Below are positions 35,379 to 43,478 of a DNA stretch of 64,000 nucleotides, piece after piece. The stretch is taken from assembly GCA_019638385.1 (NCBI GenBank), contig JAHBTW010000010.1, positions 87,085 to 151,084 of the forward strand, written 5' to 3'. Numbering within the stretch: the stretch's first letter is position 1; the number at the start of each line of letters is the position of its first letter. The notes beneath the pieces were generated by a model. It saw only the letters and a list, made by a program, of their open reading frames with translations, made no database searches and was not told the DNA's origin. This DNA comes from Saprospiraceae bacterium (GTDB lineage: Bacteria > Bacteroidota > Bacteroidia > Chitinophagales > Saprospiraceae). The translations under genes were made by a program, and so were the position numbers.

Positions 35379-36086
35379 ATGAAGTTGTACCTGACCATAT
35401 TATGCTTAACCCTCGTATGCCTCGCCTGCGAAGGTCCTCCGACCCTCCGGCTCGACCGCTACGCTGTGCATGGCATTGATGTGTCTCATTATCAGTCGCG
35501 TATCAACTGGGATACGGTGGCTGCGCTGCCGCTTCATTTTGCTTTTGTGAAGGCTACCGAGGGCGCCACCTATACCGATTCACTTTTTGCGATGAACTGG
35601 GAAGCCATGAAACGAATCGGCATCCGGCGGGGCGCATACCACTTTTTTCGGCCCAATGCGCCGCCGGGAGAGCAGGCTCGGCACTTTGCGCGCACCGTTC
35701 CATTGGAAATAGGCGATTTACCACCGGTCTTGGATATAGAAATTACTGACGGCATGCCCAAGGCCGAACTGGTTCGCCGGCTTCAAATCTGGCTCGACAT
35801 TGTGGAAAGCACTTGCGGTGTGAAGCCGATCATCTATTCCAATGTACATTTTTACAATCGCTATCTGGCCGGTCATTTCACCGGGTACCCGTTGTGGATA
35901 GCGCGCTACAACGAGCGCGAACCCACCCTCGCTTGCGGCAGCGACTGGGGTTTCTGGCAATACGGTCGTCACGGCCGCCTGCCCGGCATCAAAGGCCATG
36001 TGGATTTCAACGTCTTTTCGGGTAGCCTGGAACAGTTGGATTCTTTGCGGCTAAGGGAATTGGTGGAACTGAGTTCCCTTCGGTAA
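35379..36086 (+). CDS. GH25 lysozyme-like lipoprotein
   Basis: 235 aa from ATG 35379, which opens a lipoprotein signal with LVCLAC. The GH25 (Cpl-1/Chalaropsis) fold is marked by VHGIDVSHYQSRINWD, FAFVKATEGATYTD, RGAYHFFRP, the catalytic pair in PPVLDIEITDG, and PLWIARYNE and FWQYGRHGRLPGIKG near the end. It cleaves beta-1,4 bonds in peptidoglycan and is probably tethered in the envelope for wall turnover. It is convergent with ctlX with only one base between stops. Confidence 0.93.
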   Translation: MKLYLTILCLTLVCLACEGPPTLRLDRYAVHGIDVSHYQSRINWDTVAALPLHFAFVKATEGATYTDSLFAMNWEAMKRIGIRRGAYHFFRPNAPPGEQARHFARTVPLEIGDLPPVLDIEITDGMPKAELVRRLQIWLDIVESTCGVKPIIYSNVHFYNRYLAGHFTGYPLWIARYNEREPTLACGSDWGFWQYGRHGRLPGIKGHVDFNVFSGSLEQLDSLRLRELVELSSLR

Positions 36087-36087
36087 G

Positions 36088-37017
36088 CTACTGGCTCCCG
36101 AACACCTCCGCCAACATACAGCGCGCGCTGCCGCCGCCGTAGGTTTCGATGGTGTACAGCGGGCTGTGCAATATGCGGGTATGCGCCCCGATGCGGGCAA
36201 TTTGATCTGCCGTAAGGCTTTTGTATGCCTGCTCCGACATCACCAAAAAAGTATCCCCTGCTGTATTGCGCACCTGAAGCATGTTGCCGGCAAAAGCGTT
36301 CATCTGAGGGAGTGAAATGGAGATGATTTCTTTACCGGTAGCGGCAAACTTTGCCGTCAGCATGGCCTGTTCTGCTTCGTCGGGTACAGAGTCCAAACAA
36401 ATGACCACGAAGGTTTCTCCCAGCGCCATCATCACATTGGTGTGATACACGTCTTGTCCGCGCTCGTCCACCGAGCGAAAGGCTACCGGTTCATACCCGA
36501 TGATTGAGGCAAACTCCGCCAAAAGCGCCTCATCTGTGCGGCGACTGATGCAGGCATACACGATGCGGTAATCGTGGTCGAGAATCATGCTGCCGGTACC
36601 TTCCAGATAGCGGTCTTCGGCCTCATATTTTTCCAAATGTACCCGGTTGCGAATGGCAAAACCGGCATCCCCGGTCGCTTGTACAACAACTTCTTCACGG
36701 CGTTCCCGGCGGCGAAGCGGGGAAAACATGGGATAGGTAATCACAGTACCGTCGTGGTGAAAACTGACCCAGTTGTTGGGAAAAACAGCATCGGGTTTGA
36801 GCGGCTCCTCGTTGTCTTGCGCTACGATGACCTGCATGCCTGACTCGCGGAGTTTAGCGACGAAGGCGTCAAATTCCTGAACGGCATTGCGCTGAATGTC
36901 TGCCGGAGTACGGCTTTGGTCGTTTGTCTGGAAAGCGTTATTGGCAGCGGTTTCCGCATTGAAGCCGAAACGGGCCGGGCGCACCATGAGCAGGGTGTCG
37001 GTTGTTTGTAGGGACAT
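36088..37017 (-). CDS. ctlX: Citrulline utilization hydrolase CtlX (arginine deiminase-related)
   Basis: 309 aa. Amidinotransferase/arginine deiminase fold with MVRPARFGFN at the N-terminus, VFPNNWVSFH, YLEGTGSMILDH (guanidino-binding region), VYHTNVMMALG with an active-site His, and the nucleophile Cys in GGGSARCMLAEVF near the C-terminus. Proteins of this type in Bacteroidota are annotated CtlX and are thought to act on citrulline or arginine-like substrates. Alone in its unit. Confidence 0.9.
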   Translation of the reverse strand: MSLQTTDTLLMVRPARFGFNAETAANNAFQTNDQSRTPADIQRNAVQEFDAFVAKLRESGMQVIVAQDNEEPLKPDAVFPNNWVSFHHDGTVITYPMFSPLRRRERREEVVVQATGDAGFAIRNRVHLEKYEAEDRYLEGTGSMILDHDYRIVYACISRRTDEALLAEFASIIGYEPVAFRSVDERGQDVYHTNVMMALGETFVVICLDSVPDEAEQAMLTAKFAATGKEIISISLPQMNAFAGNMLQVRNTAGDTFLVMSEQAYKSLTADQIARIGAHTRILHSPLYTIETYGGGSARCMLAEVFGSQ

Positions 37018-37059
37018 GGCAGGTTGAATTGTGCGGCGAAAATACTTAGGCTTTTGACA

Positions 37060-37404
37060 TCATTCAAAATTATCAGTGATTCTTTGTCTGTCTTCGCTCT
37101 CCTTTTGACTTTTGTGGTACAATTCGATGAATATTATTTTGTCTTCGTCCTCAAACCAGGCGTAGATCAACCGCATTCCGGAGTTTATCCCCCGGCCTTT
37201 CAGCGCCTTACAGGCTATCTTTTTTACTTTAATGACGCAGGTCTCCAGGCCCAAATTATCAATGCGAAAACTGAAAGGAGGTCTTTCGTCCGGGAAAATT
37301 TCAAGGATTTGTTTTACCACATCCAAATCGTCGTGGAGCGTATGGTACTTTTTTAAAAGAACTTTTAAATCCTTTTTGAATTCCGGGAGTACATCGAACG
37401 TCAT
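37060..37404 (-). CDS. RelE/ParE-like toxin of a Panacea toxin-antitoxin pair
   Basis: 114 aa from ATG 37404, which overlaps the antitoxin stop (ATGA). Beta-rich RelE fold: VLPEFKKDLKVLLKK, VIKVKKIACKALKGRG, MRLIYAWFEDEDKIIFIELYHKSQKE. RelE toxins cleave mRNA on the ribosome; the basic patch and the terminal RxIY plus YHKS pattern fit this group. The antitoxin gene comes first, as is usual, and is much larger than typical RelB, carrying a DUF4065 domain. Confidence 0.87.
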   Translation of the reverse strand: MTFDVLPEFKKDLKVLLKKYHTLHDDLDVVKQILEIFPDERPPFSFRIDNLGLETCVIKVKKIACKALKGRGINSGMRLIYAWFEDEDKIIFIELYHKSQKESEDRQRITDNFE

Positions 37405-38204
37405 GGTTCTTCGGTTTCGGCGCCATAGTTTCTTACCGAAAAGGGGGCTTCTCTGTAAAATGCCAGTTCGTAGTTGATTTCCGCTCCGTCTTTTGTTGCC
37501 AACCAGGGCATGTCTTTGTGAGAATATTGACTCAGTGCCGCGGCCGACCAATCGCTCATTTGCTCCACGACCTTATCAATCACATCTTTTTCACTGGCTT
37601 TCAACTGAGTCAAATCTGCTTTTTCCAATGGCAAATAGCGCGTCTGCGGATAACCGTGATATTCGGTTTTCACCCTTTGCAACTGTCCGGCTTCAATCAT
37701 TTGACGAATAACAGCGTCTAATTTTTGCGGAACCGGACCGTATGGCAATTTGCGGTAGATGGAGCCGGTCAAATGCTCTTCATACAATTCGTAATAATTG
37801 AAATCTGAAAAATATAGCAACTTGTACAAAACCGTTTCACCTACATTGGGCTTTCCGGCGCATTGCTCCAGCATATACAACAATATGTTCCGAAGCTTAT
37901 TTACCTCCAGCACTGGCACAGATATGCGCTCTTCCGGTTGGGGGGCATTCGTTTGCAAGCCGGTTGCTTCCGGTTGCGCTGTCACAAAACTTTCAGACAT
38001 AAAATCATCCAACGAGAAGCCCAGAATTATTGACAGTTCGTATAGTTCTGTAATGTTCAATCCCCGGTTGCCGAGTTCGATCTGTGCCAAAGAAGATCGG
38101 GACATGCTGATACTTTTGGCCAATATCTCTTGAGACAACCCTTTCATCCTTCGGAGTTCAGATAGTCTTTGCCCTACTTGTTTTTGTGATATTTGAATAA
38201 TCAT
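37401..38204 (-). CDS. Antitoxin with HTH_XRE and Panacea (DUF4065) domains
   Basis: 267 aa from ATG 38204. Residues about 6-62 form an XRE helix-turn-helix (QRLSELRRMKGLSQEILAK, SRSSLAQIELGN). Residues about 105-215 form a DUF4065/SocA-like Panacea domain (LYKLLYFSDFNYYE, YRKLPYGPVPQKLDAVI). Panacea domains neutralise many unrelated toxins, and HTH-Panacea proteins paired with a toxin are known as PanAT systems. Here it is coupled to a RelE-like toxin. Autoregulation is likely: a 7-bp inverted repeat overlaps its own -7 box (38216-38241). Confidence 0.92.
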   Translation of the reverse strand: MIIQISQKQVGQRLSELRRMKGLSQEILAKSISMSRSSLAQIELGNRGLNITELYELSIILGFSLDDFMSESFVTAQPEATGLQTNAPQPEERISVPVLEVNKLRNILLYMLEQCAGKPNVGETVLYKLLYFSDFNYYELYEEHLTGSIYRKLPYGPVPQKLDAVIRQMIEAGQLQRVKTEYHGYPQTRYLPLEKADLTQLKASEKDVIDKVVEQMSDWSAAALSQYSHKDMPWLATKDGAEINYELAFYREAPFSVRNYGAETEEP

Positions 38205-38215
38205 ACAGTTGCTTG

Positions 38216-38268
38216 TCTTTGTAAAATTGCAAACAAAGATACACCTTGCTTCCATATCAAACAACACT
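38216..38268 (-). promoter_or_regulatory. Promoter and candidate autoregulatory operator of the PanAT pair
   Basis: Minus strand: TTG in TTGTTTG near 38265, about 20 nt, then a perfect -7 box TATCTTTG (38241-38234). The inverted repeat TCTTTGT (38216-38222) / ACAAAGA (38233-38239) overlaps the -7 box and lies 12-35 bp upstream of the ATG, ideal for repression by the HTH antitoxin. Confidence 0.7.
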
Positions 38269-38415
38269 CTGTTCCAAATCAGAACAAAAATGTACGTCCA
38301 GATTGTTGCAAGCATGTAGATTGGCCACCGCATTTTTTTGCACCCACGACATTCTCAAAATCAATCAATTATGCAAATTCATGTTGGCCGGATCAAAACT
38401 TTAACACACAAAATC

Positions 38416-38446
38416 TTGATAAAATCGGGAAGTCGGCATATCTTTG
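38416..38446 (+). promoter_or_regulatory. Strong promoter of a putative small RNA
   Basis: TTG (38416-38418), exactly 20 nt, TATCTTTG (38439-38446): a full match to the Bacteroidota sigma-A promoter. There is no gene downstream on this strand before the terminator at 38693-38729. Confidence 0.7.
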
Positions 38447-38449
38447 AAC

Positions 38450-38729
38450 CGGCGCTGAAAAAGTTTCAGCCCCTTACCGCGCAAGTGCCCGATAAGTGTT
38501 GACCCTACATTTTGATAGCACATTTTGGTCAGACGTGGAGTGTCTAAGGCGGGCCTCAATCTTTGCTTGCAAAGATTCGACCTCTGAAAAGAGGAAGACA
38601 AGAGGATTACTGAACCACGCCGGCTGCCTTAATCTTGGCGTACAGGGGTTCAATTACTCCTAAAGCACTTGTGCGGTTTCTTTTTTCCTGCTCCCACCCA
38701 ATGCTATAGCGTTGTGTGGGTTTCTTTTT
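38450..38729 (+). ncRNA. Putative structured small RNA, family unknown (about 280 nt)
   Basis: Bounded by a perfect promoter and a good rho-independent terminator, with no plausible coding frame. Local stems: GCTGAAA-AAG-TTTCAGC right at the expected 5' end (near 38453-38471), TCTTTGC-TT-GCAAAGA (about 38560-38575), CCTCT-GAAA-AGAGG (about 38580-38595) and GCAC-TT-GTGC with a T tract near 38667-38686. Hallmarks of tmRNA, RNase P RNA, SRP RNA or 6S RNA were looked for and not seen. The start is inferred as about 7 nt after the -7 box. A segment resembling a T arm (near 38643-38661) does not fold into a tRNA. Confidence 0.5.
38693..38729 (+). terminator. Rho-independent terminator of the putative small RNA
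   Basis: CCCACCCAATGC (38693-38704) pairs with GCGTTGTGTGGG (38709-38720) over 12 positions with one mismatch around a TATA loop, followed by TTTCTTTTT (38721-38729). Confidence 0.8.
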
Positions 38730-38752
38730 GCCCTTCGACTCCGCTCAGGGCA
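38729..38752 (+). repeat. REP-like hairpin with TCGACTCCGCTC loop (copy 2)
   Basis: TGCCCT (38729-38734), loop TCGACTCCGCTC, AGGGCA (38747-38752). The loop is identical to that of the element at 57926-57949 while the stem differs with compensating changes. Confidence 0.65.
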
Positions 38753-38823
38753 ATGCCCTTCTGCCGCTTGCCAACCCACAACAGACAACAGCAGACACCC
38801 GTGATCGTACCAATTCGTCTATG

Positions 38824-38831
38824 TATATTTG
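38824..38831 (+). promoter_or_regulatory. -7 box upstream of the TM2 gene
   Basis: TATATTTG matches TAnnTTTG, about 90 bp before the ATG at 38920. The -33 region is poor. Confidence 0.35.
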
Positions 38832-38919
38832 CAGCAAGTAGATGGATTTTGCGTCTTACGGGCAATCCGACCTACTTTCGGCCTTTGCTGTTGAAAAGCT
38901 CCTACTTGCACGATTATCT

Positions 38920-39735
38920 ATGAAAAATAAAAATGTAGCCGGCGTACTCGCTCTTATAGTCGGAATATTCGGCACCCATCGGTTCTATCTGGGACAGCGC
39001 TTTCTGGGGGTATTGTACTTTTTTGCCTTCTGGGCGGGATTAGGACTTACCATTGAAGAAGGCAACCCTATCCTAATGCTGCTGCCGGCGCTCATCAGTC
39101 TGGTGGACGGCATCGTCTTTTTTGCCATGCCCTGGGAGGACTTCGACCGGCGCTATAACAAGGCGTATTTCAAACAACAAAACGCACGCGCAATAGAGGA
39201 GCGTTCGTTTTCTGTTCCGGTTGAGGAGGAAGCGCCGCCGCGCATATCTAAGTTTGAACACCATAAGCGGGAGGGCATCCGCAAATTCCGCTCCCACGAT
39301 TTCGCCGGCGCAGTAGCCGATTTTCTGGAAGCCCAAACGGTACGCCCCAAAGACCCGGCGATTTCCTTCAACTTAGCCTGTTGTTACAGCATGCTGGAGC
39401 AGTCGGTGCCTGCATTTTATTATTTGGAAACCTCGCTCGCCAACGGCTTTGATAACGTTGAAAAAATTCATCAGCATCCCGCATTGGCTTTTTTGCGAAT
39501 GCAGCATGAATTTGCAAAATACACCCGCCGCGAAGAACCCCTTTCTCCCCCTCCTCCCCCACCGCCGCCACCGCCGACCCGCGAACAGGAAGTACAGGAT
39601 TTTTTCGACCTCAATGTACAAGAGGACGTAGAAATTCCGGAGCCTTTGATTAAATTAGAGGACTTGCTCAACCGGGGTATTCTCACCCCGGAGGAATTTG
39701 AGGCGCAAAAGGAGAAGATGTTCGGGTACCGGTAA
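38920..39735 (+). CDS. TM2 domain protein with TPR-like region, poly-proline linker and SHOCT-like tail
   Basis: 271 aa from ATG 38920. Residues 1-70 are a TM2 domain: AGVLALIVGIFGTHRFYLGQ, then a second helix. Residues about 105-195 contain two or three TPR-like helical repeats (AVADFLEAQTVRPKDPAISFNLACCYSMLEQ). A run of ten prolines (near residue 215) precedes a C-terminal SHOCT-like helix (LEDLLNRGILTPEEFEAQKEKMF). It looks like a small membrane-anchored scaffold. Partner and function unknown. Confidence 0.85.
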   Translation: MKNKNVAGVLALIVGIFGTHRFYLGQRFLGVLYFFAFWAGLGLTIEEGNPILMLLPALISLVDGIVFFAMPWEDFDRRYNKAYFKQQNARAIEERSFSVPVEEEAPPRISKFEHHKREGIRKFRSHDFAGAVADFLEAQTVRPKDPAISFNLACCYSMLEQSVPAFYYLETSLANGFDNVEKIHQHPALAFLRMQHEFAKYTRREEPLSPPPPPPPPPPTREQEVQDFFDLNVQEDVEIPEPLIKLEDLLNRGILTPEEFEAQKEKMFGYR

Positions 39736-39737
39736 AG

Positions 39738-39846
39738 ACAAAAGCTGCGAGCTTCGAGCTTTGAGCCGCGAGTAAAACTCACAACTCGTAGCTCGAAGCT
39801 AAAAACTTACTCGCAGCCCGAAGCGAAGCTCACAGCTCGAAGCTAC
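39738..39846. repeat. AGCTCGAAGCT palindromic repeat cluster between convergent genes
   Basis: Multiple direct and inverted copies of GAGCTTCGAGCT / AGCTCGAAGCT fill the gap between the convergent genes at 39735 and 39850. It could form hairpins that end both transcripts. A shorter relative (TAGCTGCGAGCTAGCTC) lies near 21930. Confidence 0.6.
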
Positions 39847-39849
39847 AAT

Positions 39850-40398
39850 CTACCGCCCCTGATACTGATCGAGCCTGATGGTCTTGTAATGATTGCCTGC
39901 AACGTAGTTCAGTTCTTTCATCATAGCATCCACCGGTTTGAAGCCGGGAGAGATGGTGATGCGATTTTGTTGCTCATCCAGATACACATAGCTGGGATAG
40001 CCGAGACGGCCGTCTAACAGCGAAAATGCCAACTGGTGGTATCCGCGCCGTCCGTTGGCGATGAACTTGAGCGTATTGCCTTTGTAAACGATGTCTTCCG
40101 ATTGTTCGGCGTTAAATTTCACCGCGTAGAAATTTTTGTTGACGAACTCCACTACTTTCGGATCGGCAAAAGTGGAGGCATCCATCTTTTTACACCATCC
40201 ACACCAGTCGGTGTAAACATCCACAAAAATCTTTTTCGGATTCTTATCGCTTTTTTTAATAGCTTCTTCCCAGGTCATCCATTGAATGGCGCCTTCGGCA
40301 TTAGCGGAAGTCGTTGACTTTCCCGAAAAGTTAGCCTGATAAATCATCCCCGCTACGAGCAGCGGTGCAGCAATGGCCAAAACAATTTTCATTTTCAT
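39850..40398 (-). CDS. Exported thioredoxin-like protein
   Basis: 182 aa. An N-terminal signal or anchor helix (residues 4-22) is followed by a thioredoxin fold of the DUF255/thioredoxin_7 type: KKIFVDVYTDWCGWCKKMD with a CGWC active site, NFYAVKFNAE, LGYPSYVYLDEQ (cis-Pro). Expected to be a periplasmic disulfide reductase or chaperone. Monocistronic, divergent from ubiX. Confidence 0.9.
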   Translation of the reverse strand: MKMKIVLAIAAPLLVAGMIYQANFSGKSTTSANAEGAIQWMTWEEAIKKSDKNPKKIFVDVYTDWCGWCKKMDASTFADPKVVEFVNKNFYAVKFNAEQSEDIVYKGNTLKFIANGRRGYHQLAFSLLDGRLGYPSYVYLDEQQNRITISPGFKPVDAMMKELNYVAGNHYKTIRLDQYQGR

Positions 40399-40513
40399 CT
40401 ATTTTTAGTTTGAAGCAAAAAGAACGGTTACTGCACCGAAACGCCGCAAAGGGGCTATTTGGATGAAGCGACAACTGCCTTTTAATCTCCTTTTAATATA
40501 TCTTTAACTTTTT

Positions 40514-41077
40514 ATGCATAAAGTCGTCGTAGCAGTGGGAGGTTCCAGCGGAGCCATTTATGCCAAAGTATTGTTGGACAAACTTTTACTTCTCAAAAAA
40601 CAGACCGCCGACATCGGTATAGTGATGAGCGATAATGCCCGCTTCAACTGGCAACTCGAATTGGGCAACGAAGCCTATCGCGACTATCCTTTTGACTTTT
40701 ATGCCAAATCCGACTTTATGGCGCCCTTCGCGTCCGGCTCCGCCCGATACGATACCATGATCGTTTGCCCCTGCTCTATGGGCCTCATGGGCCGTATCGC
40801 AGCCGGTATTTCCAACGATCTGACGACCCGTGCCGCCGACGTAATATTAAAAGAGCGAAGGCGTTTAATCCTGGTGCTACGCGATACACCTTACAACCTG
40901 ATTCACATCAACAACATGAAATTGATAACCGAAGCAGGCGGCATTATTTGCCCGGCAACACCCTCGTTTTATAGCAAACCAAAAAATTTTGAGGAACTTG
41001 CGGCCACCGTAGTGGATCGCGCCCTGGACCTGGCTGGGTTTGATTTGAATTCGTATAGATGGGGAGAGGAGGGGTAG
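40514..41077 (+). CDS. ubiX: Flavin prenyltransferase UbiX
   Basis: 187 aa. It attaches a dimethylallyl group to FMN, making the prenyl-FMN cofactor for UbiD-type decarboxylases. Motifs: VAVGGSSGAIYAKVLLD (FMN phosphate loop), DTMIVCPCSMGLMGRIAAG, LTTRAADVILKERRRLILV, and ETGGIICPATPSFY-like GGIICPATPSFYSKP. The length is typical. No ubiD is in the window. Confidence 0.97.
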   Translation: MHKVVVAVGGSSGAIYAKVLLDKLLLLKKQTADIGIVMSDNARFNWQLELGNEAYRDYPFDFYAKSDFMAPFASGSARYDTMIVCPCSMGLMGRIAAGISNDLTTRAADVILKERRRLILVLRDTPYNLIHINNMKLITEAGGIICPATPSFYSKPKNFEELAATVVDRALDLAGFDLNSYRWGEEG

Positions 41078-41160
41078 GCAGTAGCTGAGGATGAGCAAGG
41101 GGCAAATTGGCAAGGGGCAATTAAGGAACAGACAACCGTAAACAGTAAACCACAATAAAC

Positions 41161-41805
41161 ATGAGAATTTTAACTTTCTTTGCAGCCCTTTTATGGGTTA
41201 TCACCGCACAAGCACAAAAAATGGATTCAGTAAGCTACAGCCTCGGCGTTCTGTTGGGGCAAAACCTGCGCCAACAAGGCATCGAGCAGGTGGACGGCGC
41301 CTCATTGGCAAATGCCATCAACGATGTATTGGGCAATAAACCGCTGAAAGTAGAAGCCGCCGATGCCAACCGCATCGTGCAAAACTACATGCAGGGTATG
41401 CAGGCCAAAAAACACGAAAAAGGTATTGCAGAAGGCAAAGCCTATTTGGAAGCCAATGCCAAACGGAAAGAGGTGAAAACCCTACCGAGCGGCCTGCAGT
41501 ACGAAATCATGACAGCCGGCAACGGTCCCATTCCCACCGCCAACGACCGCGTAACGGTTCACTACCACGGCACGCTCATTGACGGTACGGTGTTTGACAG
41601 CTCCGTAGATCGCGGCCAACCGGCTACTTTCGGCGTTACGCAAGTCATTCAGGGTTGGATCGAAGCGCTGCAACTCATGCCCACCGGCTCCAAGTGGAAA
41701 CTCCACATTCCTTACAACCTCGCCTATGGCGAGCGTTCGCCCAGCCCGAAAATCGGCCCTTTCTCTACGCTGATTTTTGAAGTGGAATTGATCAGTATTA
41801 ATTAA
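41161..41805 (+). CDS. FKBP-type peptidyl-prolyl cis-trans isomerase, exported
   Basis: 214 aa. Signal peptide MRILTFFAALLWVITAQAQ. The N-terminal helical FKBP_N dimerisation domain (about 22-110) begins DSVSYSLGVLLGQNLRQQG. The FKBP_C catalytic domain (about 120-214) has VTVHYHGTLIDGTVFDSS, VIQGWIEALQLMPTGSKWKLHIP and LIFEVELISI. FkpA/Mip-like periplasmic prolyl isomerase. trmD follows by 15 bp and may share its transcript. Confidence 0.95.
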   Translation: MRILTFFAALLWVITAQAQKMDSVSYSLGVLLGQNLRQQGIEQVDGASLANAINDVLGNKPLKVEAADANRIVQNYMQGMQAKKHEKGIAEGKAYLEANAKRKEVKTLPSGLQYEIMTAGNGPIPTANDRVTVHYHGTLIDGTVFDSSVDRGQPATFGVTQVIQGWIEALQLMPTGSKWKLHIPYNLAYGERSPSPKIGPFSTLIFEVELISIN

Positions 41806-41820
41806 TACCTGCCGCTCCCC

Positions 41821-42501
41821 TTGCGTATTGATATCATATCGGCTTTGCCGGAACTTTTGGAAAGTCCTTTCCGGCACTCCATCCTCAAGCGTGCGCACGA
41901 CAAGGGGCTGCTCGATGTGCAGGTTCATGATTTAAGAGCTTTCGGATTGGGACGTCATAAGCAAATTGACGACTACCAGTTTGGCGGCGGCGCAGGCATG
42001 GTCATGATGGCCGAACCCTTAGCCGCCGCCATAGAAAGCCTTCAGGCAGCGCGTTCCTACGATGAAATCATTTTCATGACCCCCGACGGCGTACTTTTGG
42101 ACCAGCCGCTCGCCAACCGCCTGTCGCTCAAAAAAAATCTGCTACTCATCGCCGGCCATTACAAAGGCATAGACGAGCGCATCCGGGATGAGTTTGTCAC
42201 ATTAGAAGTTTCCATCGGCGATTATGTGCTTTCCGGGGGCGAACTGCCGGCCGCCGTACTCACCGACGCCATCGGCCGCCTGCTGCCGGGCGTACTCAAC
42301 GATGAGACCTCCGCCTTGTTTGACTCTTTTCAGGATAACCTGCTCGCGCCGCCCGTTTATACCCGTCCGGCGGAATTCCGGGGCCGGCGGGCGCCCGATG
42401 TGCTGCTCAGCGGCCATGCTCAGGCCATAGAGGATTGGCGGCTGGAACAATCGCTGCAACGCACGCGGGAGCGCAGACCCGACTTGTTGGAAGAGGAATG
42501 A
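41821..42501 (+). CDS. trmD: tRNA (guanine-N1-)-methyltransferase TrmD
   Basis: 226 aa. It makes m1G37 in tRNAs to prevent +1 frameshifting. The start is TTG 41821: a stop lies in frame at 41803 and no ATG is available before the conserved MRIDIISALPELL. SPOUT trefoil knot: YQFGGGAGMVMMAEPL, AGHYKGIDERIRDEFVTLEVSIGDYVLSGGELPA. In most bacteria it sits with rpsP, rimM and rplS; here it follows an FKBP gene and rpsP is 8 kb away. Confidence 0.97.
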   Translation: MRIDIISALPELLESPFRHSILKRAHDKGLLDVQVHDLRAFGLGRHKQIDDYQFGGGAGMVMMAEPLAAAIESLQAARSYDEIIFMTPDGVLLDQPLANRLSLKKNLLLIAGHYKGIDERIRDEFVTLEVSIGDYVLSGGELPAAVLTDAIGRLLPGVLNDETSALFDSFQDNLLAPPVYTRPAEFRGRRAPDVLLSGHAQAIEDWRLEQSLQRTRERRPDLLEEE

Positions 42502-42503
42502 CT

Positions 42504-43274
42504 TCAGTTTTCAAAAACGATCTCTATCATATCGTCAAGGGTTAAGCCGAGCAGGCTTGCCGCCTTCCCCATATATACTGCAATTTCCAGATAACCGGCT
42601 GCATTGAAAAGGCACAGCGGCTCTCCGACCGTTGCATCTCCGTAGCTGCGCGCTAAGCGCCGGAGCGGTTCGTGGCGTTTGAAACTCAGAGTAAACCGCC
42701 GCCCGCGACCTACTTCTTCAAACAGTGTGCGGGAAATGTTGATGACCGCATTGTCGAAATTGTCAATATATATTACTGAGCCGCGTATGTGCGAGGGGCC
42801 GGTGACCGGTCGAAAGGTGATGCGTTGCAGAAGGGATGACACCGGAACGCCGATCTTTTCCAAAGGCATACCGCCGGCAATGCTCCCCACTGCAAATGCG
42901 TACAGTTCCCGCAGGGAAAAAGCACTTTCAGGATCGAATTCGAGCGCATAAATTTCCTGCGGCGCTTCATCCATAATCAGGGAGAACACACCGTTGTCGG
43001 GACCTATGAAGTACTGCCCCTCATAACGAATGACGACATAGGTTTTGTCGGGGCTATAGTGATTGTTGACCCAAACCACATGAATAGCGCCTTCGGGGAA
43101 ACTCCGCCATGCATTGCCGAAGATGAAAGCGGCCTGCACGATGTCGAAATCCCGGATGGCGTGTGTGATGTCCACCAAAAGCAGAGACGCATTCCTGCGC
43201 AGGATGGCTCCCTTGAGGGCCGGAAGGGCGTAGTCGTGCTCTCCGAGGTCGGTCGTAAGCGTAACAATTTGCAT
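42504..43274 (-). CDS. SAM hydroxide adenosyltransferase (SAM hydrolase, DUF62 family)
   Basis: 256 aa from ATG 43274. The fold of the SAM-dependent chlorinase/fluorinase family is shown by VTLTTDLGEHDYALPALKGAI, VVDITH-type LLLVDITHAI, YFIGPDNGVFSLIMD, and the C-terminal barrel with GSVIYIDNFDNAVINIS. Enzymes of this family without the halogenase loop hydrolyse SAM to adenosine and methionine. Convergent with trmD, two bases between stops. Confidence 0.93.
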   Translation of the reverse strand: MQIVTLTTDLGEHDYALPALKGAILRRNASLLLVDITHAIRDFDIVQAAFIFGNAWRSFPEGAIHVVWVNNHYSPDKTYVVIRYEGQYFIGPDNGVFSLIMDEAPQEIYALEFDPESAFSLRELYAFAVGSIAGGMPLEKIGVPVSSLLQRITFRPVTGPSHIRGSVIYIDNFDNAVINISRTLFEEVGRGRRFTLSFKRHEPLRRLARSYGDATVGEPLCLFNAAGYLEIAVYMGKAASLLGLTLDDMIEIVFEN

Positions 43275-43478
43275 GAACGGCGGTACAAAATGATGAAGCG
43301 GTAAAAGTAGAAAAGAAATGTGGATAAATTTATGGTAGCTTTCCGGCAGGCTGTTCCAAATACGCTGTACCTTTGGAGGAGGAAAATGCCGGATAGCGGC
43401 CTGAACTTTTTCCGGGCGCTTCCCGTTGTGTGTCTGCCGTTGTGCGGCGAAGTTATTGTTCATCAAAAGACCTGCATA

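Noticed and set aside
38641..38670. Possible tRNA T arm (AGGGG TTCAATTA CTCCT)
   Set aside because: The loop has eight bases and no matching acceptor, D or anticodon arms could be drawn.
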